A stretch of DNA of 12,386 bases from Chloroflexota bacterium. GTDB taxonomy: Bacteria; Chloroflexota; Limnocylindria; QHBO01. The notes beneath the pieces were generated by a model. That model searched no databases, had not been told where the DNA came from, and worked only from the letters and a program-made list of their open reading frames with translations. Position 1 is the first letter of the stretch, and the number at the start of each line of letters is the position of its first letter. The stretch is from NCBI GenBank assembly GCA_013820865.1, contig JACDHU010000021.1:1-12386 (forward strand), given 5' to 3'. Shown one piece after another: positions 6,677 to 12,386 of the stretch. A program made the translations under genes and the position numbers.

Positions 6677-8008
6677 ATGGCCGACGTTCGGGAGACGAAC
6701 CTGACGGACGATTCGGTTGCCGACTTCCTGGATGCGCTGGCGGCGGATCCGCCGGGTCCTGCAGCCGGGTCGGCCGCTGCGGTTGTCGTCGCGATGGCAG
6801 CCGCACTCCTCGAGCTCGCGGCGAGGCGATCGGGCGAGCATGGGCTCTCCTCGCAAGCCTCCTCACTTCGGACGACTGTCGTACCGCTCGCAGAGGCGGA
6901 CGCGCGCGCGTACGAGGCGGTGCTGGGATCACGAGGGGATGCACAACTGTCTGCGTTGAGCGCTGCCTCGGACGTCCTGCGCAAGATTGCGGCGGCGGCG
7001 GCGGCCGTGGAGGAGGCGGCGTCACCCCTCGTGGAACGCGCGAAACCAGCGCTCCGCGGCGAGGCGGTTGCCGCGGTGGAGCTCGCACGGGCCGCGCGCC
7101 GCGTCAGCGAACGTCTCGTCATGATCAACCTCCCCGGAAAGAATGGAGACGACGTCGCGTCACAGGGCTGGGCCCTTTCTCGCCGAGCCGAGCTGTCTCG
7201 CGGCACGGTCGCGTGGGATGCCTTCGGCGACGGCCCGCCGGTCGTGCTCGTGCACGGAACCCCGAGCTGGTCGTATCTCTGGCGCAAGGTCGTACCTGAG
7301 CTCGCTCGGGAGTTCACCGTCTATGTCTTCGACCTGCCCGGCTATGGTGACTCGCCAGCGCCGCCCGACGGCGACGTTTCGATCGCGACCCACGCGACGA
7401 CGCTCGTCGAGCTGCTCGACGCCTGGGGGCTCGACGCGCCGGCCGCCGCGGGACACGACATCGGTGGCGCGATCCTGCTTCGGGCGCACCTCCTGCACCA
7501 GCGGGCTTTCTCGCGGCTCGCGCTCATCGACGCGGTTGTCCTGGCGCCCTGGATCACGCCCACGACACGCCACATCCAGGCGCATCGCGACGTGTATGGT
7601 TCGATGCCGAACCAGATCTTCGATCGTATCGCGGCGGCGCACCTCAGGACCGCCGTTCACGGTGACTGGGACGAGGGAGCCTTCGCCGCGTACCACGGAC
7701 GCTGGCAGGGCATCCAGGGACAGGGCGCCTACCTGCGCAAGGTCGCGCATTTCGACGAGGAGCACACACGCGAGTTCGAACCGCTGCTCGGGACGATCCG
7801 AATGCCAATGCTCGTCGTCTGGGGCGCGGACGACGCCTGGCTCGAACCGGCCCTCGCCCGCCGGATAGCGGCCCTGATCCCCGGAACTGAGGTGCGTCTC
7901 ATCGCGGGTGCGGGCCATTTCGCGATGGAGGACGCGCCAGCCGAGGTCAGGCAGGCACTCGTTGGCTTCCTTCGGTCGCGCGCATCGACGGTCGACGCCG
8001 GCCCCTGA
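6677..8008 (+). CDS. Cyclodeaminase/methenyl-THF cyclohydrolase-like domain fused to Asp-nucleophile alpha/beta hydrolase
   Basis: A single 443-residue reading frame with two domains. Residues about 10-155 resemble the FTCD_C/FchA family (SVADFLDALA, AGSAAAVVVAMAAALLELAAR, PLAEADARAYEAVL, GEAVAAVELARAARR ending VMINLPG), whose members hydrolyse methenyl-THF to formyl-THF or deaminate formimino-THF. The usual glycine-rich loop is PAAGS here rather than PGGGS. Residues about 170-443 are an alpha/beta hydrolase: HGTP oxyanion motif (193-196), nucleophile D261 in GHDIGG, acid D385 in WGADD, and H414 in GAGHF. An Asp nucleophile is typical of epoxide hydrolases and dehalogenases; the residue after it is Ile, not the Trp of classical haloalkane dehalogenases, so the substrate is open. 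No start codon lies between the domains, so this is a real fusion unless the sequence has an error. An ATG at 6587 would overlap the dehydrogenase gene; 6677 fits family N-termini better. Confidence 0.85.
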   Translation: MADVRETNLTDDSVADFLDALAADPPGPAAGSAAAVVVAMAAALLELAARRSGEHGLSSQASSLRTTVVPLAEADARAYEAVLGSRGDAQLSALSAASDVLRKIAAAAAAVEEAASPLVERAKPALRGEAVAAVELARAARRVSERLVMINLPGKNGDDVASQGWALSRRAELSRGTVAWDAFGDGPPVVLVHGTPSWSYLWRKVVPELAREFTVYVFDLPGYGDSPAPPDGDVSIATHATTLVELLDAWGLDAPAAAGHDIGGAILLRAHLLHQRAFSRLALIDAVVLAPWITPTTRHIQAHRDVYGSMPNQIFDRIAAAHLRTAVHGDWDEGAFAAYHGRWQGIQGQGAYLRKVAHFDEEHTREFEPLLGTIRMPMLVVWGADDAWLEPALARRIAALIPGTEVRLIAGAGHFAMEDAPAEVRQALVGFLRSRASTVDAGP

Positions 8009-8031
8009 AGCCTTCATCGACGGCGCGAACG

Positions 8032-8784
8032 TCAGGAGACCTGGCGCAGCCGAGCGGAGATCCGGGACGCGGCCGCGAGGACCCGGCGCGCGACCGTGCT
8101 CTCTGCGCCAGCTTGCGGAAAGCGATACGACGGGCCGTGGACGTGCACCGCCGCGCTGACCTCGCCGGCCGCGTCCGTGATGGGGGCGGCGACCGCGTTG
8201 ATCCCTTCCGCGAACTCGTCGCTCGTCCAGGCGTACCCATCGACCTGGACCCGGCGGAGCCGTTCTTGGATCGCCGCTGCCTCCACCAGCGTCCGCGGGG
8301 TGAACCGTTCGAGTGGATTCGCCAGGAGGCGGTCCACCGCGAGCGGCGCCATGTGGGCCAGGAAGACCTGGCCGGATGACACCGCATGCATCGGTAAACG
8401 GGTGCCCGTCCAGTCGCGCACCAGGACCTGGTGAGTGGTGTCCACCTGGTCGACATAGTGGACGACGAAGCCGTCCGCCACGGACAGCCCCGCGGCCTCG
8501 CCAACCGTCGACGCGAGCTCGACGAGCACGGGGTGAGCGAGCGCGACGATGCTGCGTGTGGGCACGACGCCAGCTGCAAGCGATACAATTTTTGCGCCGA
8601 GCCGGTAACGGGTTCCTCCCGGCACCTGCTCGACGGCGCCCTCGCGGGCAAGAGACGCGAGCATGCGCGCCGCCGTGCTCTTTGGCAGGTCGACCCGTGC
8701 GGCCACCTCGGTTACGCCGATCGGCCCGTCGCCGAGCGCGCCGAGGACCGCGAATGCCCGCTCGATGGACTGGACTCTGGACAC
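8032..8784 (-). CDS. IclR-family transcriptional regulator
   Basis: A 250-residue protein of normal IclR length. Residues 1-65 form the winged helix (SIERAFAVLGALGDG, then VTEVAARVDLPKSTAARMLASL as helix-turn-helix, then GTRYRLGAK as the wing). Residues about 80-245 are the effector-binding domain (LVELASTVGEAAGLSVADG, YVDQVDT, AVSSGQVFLAHM, DEFAEGINAVAAPI). IclR proteins usually bind a small organic ligand and control the divergent operon next to them, as repressor or activator. The start is GTG with a GGAG ribosome site 6 nt upstream on the minus strand (8791-8794). The gene is divergent from the corrinoid operon across 103 nt and convergent with the fusion gene across 23 nt. It is therefore the likely regulator of the methyl-transfer operon, and possibly of the formate branch on its other side. 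The ligand is unknown. Confidence 0.93.
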   Translation of the reverse strand: MSRVQSIERAFAVLGALGDGPIGVTEVAARVDLPKSTAARMLASLAREGAVEQVPGGTRYRLGAKIVSLAAGVVPTRSIVALAHPVLVELASTVGEAAGLSVADGFVVHYVDQVDTTHQVLVRDWTGTRLPMHAVSSGQVFLAHMAPLAVDRLLANPLERFTPRTLVEAAAIQERLRRVQVDGYAWTSDEFAEGINAVAAPITDAAGEVSAAVHVHGPSYRFPQAGAESTVARRVLAAASRISARLRQVS

Positions 8785-8806
8785 CGGCCGCTCCGTCAGC
8801 TACATT

Positions 8807-8824
8807 TGGCACTCCTGCGTGCCA
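8807..8824. promoter_or_regulatory. Candidate operator: 6-bp inverted repeat
   Basis: TGGCAC at 8807-8812 and GTGCCA at 8819-8824 form a perfect 6-bp inverted repeat with a 6-bp spacer, in the intergenic region between the IclR gene and the corrinoid operon. It lies close to the IclR start, so binding there could control the regulator's own expression. It could also be chance; one site of this size is modest evidence. Confidence 0.45.
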
Positions 8825-8836
8825 TGATACGGCATC

Positions 8837-8854
8837 GTTCCGCATCGTGGAAAC
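8837..8854. promoter_or_regulatory. Candidate IclR operator near the corrinoid operon promoter
   Basis: GTTCC (8837-8841) and GGAAAC (8849-8854) form an imperfect inverted repeat, TTCC-N7-GGAA at the core, which resembles known IclR-family sites built on TTCC/GGAA arms. It overlaps the region just before TATTTG (8855-8860), a weak -10 candidate that would put the transcript start 20-25 nt before the GTG at 8888. GCATCGT also occurs twice (8833-8838 as GCATCG followed by T, and 8843-8848), giving a short direct repeat. Confidence 0.45.
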
Positions 8855-8887
8855 TATTTGATTCAGCTCATGGCTCGGAGCGCGGCA

Positions 8888-9560
<673 letters not shown>

Positions 9561-9583
<23 letters not shown>

Positions 9584-10223
9584 GATCTCGCAACCGGCTG
9601 CGCCACGGGTCCTGGTGATCGGCTGTGGCGCGCTCGCGCGCGAACTCGTGGCATTGACCCACGCGCTGCCCACCATCGACATCGCCTGCCTCTCGCCGTC
9701 GCTTCACAACCGTCCGGGGGGGATCCCCGACGCGGTCCGCGCCAAGATCCGCGCCGCCAGGGCGCGCGGCCAGCACGCTCGGATCTTTGTGGCGTACGCC
9801 GATTGCGGGACGGGTGGCCTGCTGGACCGCGTTCTCGAAGACGAAGGGGTGGAACGAATTCCGGGCGCCCACTGCTACGAGTCCTTCGCCGGTCGGGGCG
9901 ACTTCGCCCGCCTTGCCGATGAGGAGCCTGCGACCTTCTGGCTTACCGACTTCCTTGCCCGGAACTTCGAGCGGCTCGTCATTCGCGGCTTGGGGATCGA
10001 CCGCCACCCCGAGCTCGAGGCGCTCTACTTCGGCAACTACCGGCGCCTGGTGTATCTCTCCCAGACCAACGATTCGGGACTGCTCGCCCTGGCCCGTCAC
10101 GCGGCCGACCGGCTCGGTCTGGCATTCGAGCACCGGCACACGGGTTACGGCGAGCTGGCGACCTCGATCGCGGCCGCCGTCGCGAGCGCCGATGGAGTGT
10201 CCGCCGACATCGAGGCTGCCTGA
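9561..10223 (+). CDS. DUF1638 family protein
   Basis: A 220-residue protein matching the DUF1638 pattern: C22 in GCGALARE, LSPSLHNRPGGIP (45-56), YADCGTGG with C82, IPGAHCYE with C105, FWLTDFLARNF (126-136), and GIDRHPELEALYFGNYRRLVYL. C22, C82, C105 and H49 lie within the conserved stretches and could bind a metal or a thiol cofactor; this is inference. The biochemical role is not known to me. The family is often encoded next to corrinoid methyltransferase genes, which this operon repeats. The ATG at 9561 overlaps the corrinoid gene end by 23 nt, indicating translational coupling. No ribosome site is visible, and the frame upstream of 9561 is a shadow of the corrinoid gene. Confidence 0.88.
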
Positions 10224-10226
10224 GCC

Positions 10227-10577
10227 ATGGCCACGCTGAGCGTCATCCAGTGGCGCGATATCCCCGCCCAGGTCGTTGCCCGGCACGGGCGCCGAACGAG
10301 CAAGATCGTCCTGCACCCGCGCTTCCAGGTCGCCATCGACAAGGCGGCGAGCCGCGCGGGCAAGCGGGCCTATAACGAATACATCGAGGAGTGGCGCAAG
10401 ATCAAGCGGGCGTGTGGGGAGGACCTCGAGGCGGAGGTCCGCGCAGAGTCCGGCCGGCTCGAGGCCGAATACACCAAGCATCGCCTGGCCGAGCTGATCG
10501 TGTCCGGCGGCATCGCGGGCGGACCGGCGTTCGCTCCAGCGTACGATGAGACGCCCACCCGGTCGCCGCGCGAATGA
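10227..10577 (+). CDS. Small 'virulence factor'-family protein of corrinoid operons
   Basis: A 116-residue soluble, charged protein. Residues 4-17 (LSVIQWRDIPAQVV) and 33-60 (FQVAIDKAASRAGKRAYNEYIEEWRK) match the small family annotated as 'virulence factor' (Pfam Virulence_fact, from memory). The name is misleading: family members occur beside methyl-THF and corrinoid enzymes in non-pathogens, and here the gene lies inside such an operon, 3 nt after DUF1638 and overlapping the methyltransferase by ATGA. A GAGG at 10212-10215 lies 11 nt before the start. From about residue 60 the chain is helical and charged, ending in a Gly/Pro-rich tail. A structural or accessory role in the methyl-transfer complex is a guess from context. 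Confidence 0.8.
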   Translation: MATLSVIQWRDIPAQVVARHGRRTSKIVLHPRFQVAIDKAASRAGKRAYNEYIEEWRKIKRACGEDLEAEVRAESGRLEAEYTKHRLAELIVSGGIAGGPAFAPAYDETPTRSPRE

Positions 10578-11500
10578 CACAGACCGTGATCTCGTCAGCC
10601 AGCCGCAGTGTCGTAATCGGCGACGACCGGCCCTTCGTCATCATCGGCGAGCGAATCAACCCGACCGGCCGGAAGCTCCTTGCCGCGGAGATGCGGGCCG
10701 GCGACTTCTCGCGCGTCGAACGCGATACGATCGCCCAGGTGGAGGCCGGTGCCCACCTGCTCGACGTGAATGCGGGGATACCGCTCGCCGACGAGCCTGC
10801 CATCCTGGCCCGGACGATCGAGCTCGTCCAGTCGCTGACTGACGTCCCCCTGTCGATCGACAGCTCAATCGTCGAGGCCCTCGCGGCGGGGCTCGCCGTC
10901 TACCGGGGCAAGGCGCTCGTGAACTCGGTGACGGGCGAGGAGGAGCGCCTGGAGCAGGTGCTGCCGCTGGTAAAGAAGTACGGCGCGGCGGTCGTCGCCA
11001 TCAGCAACGACGAGACCGGCATCAGCGAGGATCCGGACGTTCGATTCGCCGTCGCGAAGCGGATCGTCGAGCGGGCATCCGACCATGGGATCCCGCGCGA
11101 GGACATCATCGTGGATCCGCTGCTCATGCCGATCGGAGCATTGCCCACGGCCGGCCGGCAGGTCTTCCGAATCCTCGGTCGCCTGCGGGACGAGCTCAAG
11201 GTCAACTCGACCTGCGGCGCGTCGAACGTCAGCTTCGGGCTGCCGAACCGTGAGGGCATCAACGGTACATACCTCGCGATGGCGATGGCGAGCGGTCTGA
11301 CCTCGGCGATCACGAACCCGCTGGCCGAGGGCGTCCGCCAGGCAGTCATGGCCGGCGACGTCCTGATGGGCAACGACAGGGACGCCGCACGCTGGATCCG
11401 CACCTTCCGGGTCGCCCCCGCCGAAGGCGAACAGGGTCGCCGCATCAACCGGCGCCGGGCCCTGCCGCCCGGTCCAGACGGAGTGGGGAGCCACCGATGA
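10574..11500 (+). CDS. Methyltetrahydrofolate:corrinoid methyltransferase
   Basis: A 308-residue pterin-binding TIM barrel of the AcsE/MtgA/dihydropteroate-synthase-like group. It carries GERINPTGRK (25-34), DVNAG (64-68), IDSS (95-98), VNSVTGEEER (116-125), ISNDE (143-147), the VDPL region (180-183) and NSTCGASNVSFGLPNREGIN (211-230). In AcsE-type enzymes the equivalent Asp and Asn residues of these motifs hold the pterin ring, and the Asn of SNVSFG (N218 here) assists methyl transfer. The expected direction here is from methyl-Co(corrinoid) to THF, feeding oxidation. It starts by ATGA overlap with the preceding gene and ends by ATGA overlap with the activator gene. The last about 30 residues (RRINRRRALPPGPDG...) are a basic, Pro-rich tail outside the barrel. 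The reverse reaction, as in acetogens, is unlikely given the neighbouring formate dehydrogenase. Confidence 0.94.
   Translation: MTQTVISSASRSVVIGDDRPFVIIGERINPTGRKLLAAEMRAGDFSRVERDTIAQVEAGAHLLDVNAGIPLADEPAILARTIELVQSLTDVPLSIDSSIVEALAAGLAVYRGKALVNSVTGEEERLEQVLPLVKKYGAAVVAISNDETGISEDPDVRFAVAKRIVERASDHGIPREDIIVDPLLMPIGALPTAGRQVFRILGRLRDELKVNSTCGASNVSFGLPNREGINGTYLAMAMASGLTSAITNPLAEGVRQAVMAGDVLMGNDRDAARWIRTFRVAPAEGEQGRRINRRRALPPGPDGVGSHR
11485..11490 (+). promoter_or_regulatory. Ribosome binding site of the corrinoid activator gene
   Basis: GGGGAG lies 6 nt before the ATG at 11497, inside the end of the methyltransferase gene. Together with the ATGA overlap, it supports that start. Confidence 0.7.
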
Positions 11501-12386
11501 CCGCAGCCTCCGAGCCCCTCGTCATCTTCACGCCGTCGGGTCGGCGCGGCCGATTTGCATCAGGCACGACCGTCCTGGACGCGGCGCGCGGGCTCGGCGT
11601 CGACATCGACTCGGTCTGCGGGGGGCGCGGGATCTGCGGCCGCTGCCAGGTCCAGCAGAGCGTGGGCAGCTTCGCCAAGCACGGGATCGAGTCTCGCACC
11701 GAACACCTGTCGCCGTTCTCCGGCGCCGAGGTGGAGTACCGCGACCGTCGCGGCCTCGAGCCGGCCCGTCGCCTCTCGTGCGTCGCCAGTCTCCGAGGCG
11801 ACGTCATCATCGATGTCCCGCCGGAGAGCCAGGTCTACCGCCAGGTCGTTCGCAAGGACCTCGACATCCGCGACTTCCACGTCGACCCGGTCGTCCGCCT
11901 TCACTACGTCCAGGTGGCTGAGCCGGAGCTCGCCTCCCCGTCCGGCGACCTCCGGCGCCTCCAGGAAGCACTGGAAACGGAGTGGGGACTGACCGACCTC
12001 GAAACGGACCTGCATGTCATCCGGGATCTCCAGCCCGCCCTGCAGGTCGGACGGTGGGCTGTCACCGTGGGGGTCCACGACCGCCGCACGATCAGCGCCG
12101 TCTGGCCAGGCCTGCACGAGAAGGCATACGGCGTTGCGATCGATATCGGTTCGACAACAATCGCCGGGCATCTGGCGGACCTTTCCGACGGTGCTGTCCT
12201 CGCATCGAACGGGGCGATGAATCCGCAGATCCGGTTCGGCGAGGACCTGATGAGCCGCGTCTCGTACGCCATGATGCATCCCGAGGGGGCGGCCGAGATG
12301 ACTGCGGCGGTGCGCAAAGCGCTCAACCGCCTGCTGGCCGGGCTCGCCACAGAGGCCGGGATCAGGAGCGATGAGATCCTCGAGCT
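11497..12386 (+). CDS. Corrinoid reductive activator, [2Fe-2S] and ASKHA domains (RACo-like; 3' end outside window)
   Basis: The first 296 residues of a gene that runs off the right edge. Residues about 7-100 are a plant-type [2Fe-2S] ferredoxin domain with ligands C41, C47, C50 (C-x5-C-x2-C) and C95. A linker domain (about 105-205) leads to the start of an actin-like ATPase fold with the phosphate loop DIGSTT (216-221) and NPQIRFGEDLMSR. This layout matches RACo/RamA-type activators that use ATP and an iron-sulfur centre to reduce inactive Co(II)-corrinoid to Co(I), restoring methyl carriers that have been oxidised. Its partner is most likely the corrinoid protein encoded at 8888. The start is ATG, with ATGA overlap to the preceding stop and GGGGAG 6 nt upstream. 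Family members are usually over 500 residues, so roughly half is missing; the break is the window edge, not a mutation. Confidence 0.93.
   Translation, partial: MTAASEPLVIFTPSGRRGRFASGTTVLDAARGLGVDIDSVCGGRGICGRCQVQQSVGSFAKHGIESRTEHLSPFSGAEVEYRDRRGLEPARRLSCVASLRGDVIIDVPPESQVYRQVVRKDLDIRDFHVDPVVRLHYVQVAEPELASPSGDLRRLQEALETEWGLTDLETDLHVIRDLQPALQVGRWAVTVGVHDRRTISAVWPGLHEKAYGVAIDIGSTTIAGHLADLSDGAVLASNGAMNPQIRFGEDLMSRVSYAMMHPEGAAEMTAAVRKALNRLLAGLATEAGIRSDEILE

Noticed and set aside
7247..8008. Classical haloalkane dehalogenase
   Set aside because: The oxyanion motif HGTP and the Asp nucleophile fit, but the residue after the nucleophile is Ile rather than the halide-binding Trp. The specific name is not supported, only the superfamily.
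8006..8016. Palindrome TGAAGCCTTCA at the convergent junction as a terminator
   Set aside because: The stem is five base pairs with a one-base centre and no T-run follows on either strand.
7160..8845. Long minus-strand open frame (561 codons) covering the hydrolase half and the IclR gene
   Set aside because: It overlaps two well-supported genes, its composition is Arg/Pro/Gly-rich as expected of a shadow in GC-rich DNA, and it shows no domain motif.
10574..11500. Dihydropteroate synthase (FolP)
   Set aside because: It shares the barrel fold, but GERINPTGRK and SNVSFGLP with a corrinoid operon context match the methyl-THF methyltransferases.
11560..12279. Minus-strand open frame of 239 codons opposite the corrinoid activator gene
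   Set aside because: The plus strand carries the ferredoxin cysteines and the DIGSTT loop in frame; the antisense frame has no motif.

Overview
The window is GC-rich with short intergenic gaps. It looks like a chromosome segment of a high-GC soil or aquatic bacterium. A BTAD-type regulator, a long membrane GGDEF/EAL protein, an NAD-dependent formate dehydrogenase and an aerobe-style corrinoid methyl-transfer operon would fit Chloroflexota or Actinomycetota-like lineages. That assignment is inference: there is no rRNA or marker gene to test it.

Left part (1-2546): the 3' end of a winged-helix/BTAD transcriptional regulator that enters from the left edge, a class I SAM methyltransferase, and then a small helix-turn-helix protein whose C-terminal half has a nuclease-like residue pattern. 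This last gene fills the space between two related ~126 bp elements (81% identical over a 75-bp core) that carry inverted terminal repeats. The arrangement looks like a small mobile or passenger cassette. Next (2547-5234, minus strand) is an 895-residue membrane PAS-GGDEF-EAL c-di-GMP enzyme, convergent with the HTH gene and divergent from what follows.

Right part (5479-12386): a one-carbon oxidation locus. It starts with an NAD-dependent formate dehydrogenase very close to the Pseudomonas sp. 101 enzyme. Seven bases later comes a single reading frame joining a formiminotransferase-cyclodeaminase/methenyl-THF-cyclohydrolase-like domain to an alpha/beta hydrolase with an Asp nucleophile. An IclR regulator on the minus strand is divergent from a tightly coupled operon (overlaps of 23, 4 and 4 nt, one gap of 3 nt). 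That operon encodes a corrinoid protein, a DUF1638 protein, a small 'virulence factor'-family protein, a methyl-THF:corrinoid methyltransferase, and a [2Fe-2S]/ASKHA corrinoid reductive activator that runs off the right edge.

Read together (inference): a methyl group from an unidentified donor is loaded on the corrinoid protein, moved to tetrahydrofolate, oxidised through methylene-, methenyl- and formyl-THF, and released as formate, which the dehydrogenase oxidises to CO2 with NADH formation. The substrate-specific methyltransferase (for example an MttB-like protein), the methylene-THF reductase and the methylene-THF dehydrogenase are not in the window. The first of these would name the substrate and should be looked for downstream of 12386. 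The IclR regulator probably senses the substrate or an intermediate and acts at two inverted repeats in the divergent promoter region.
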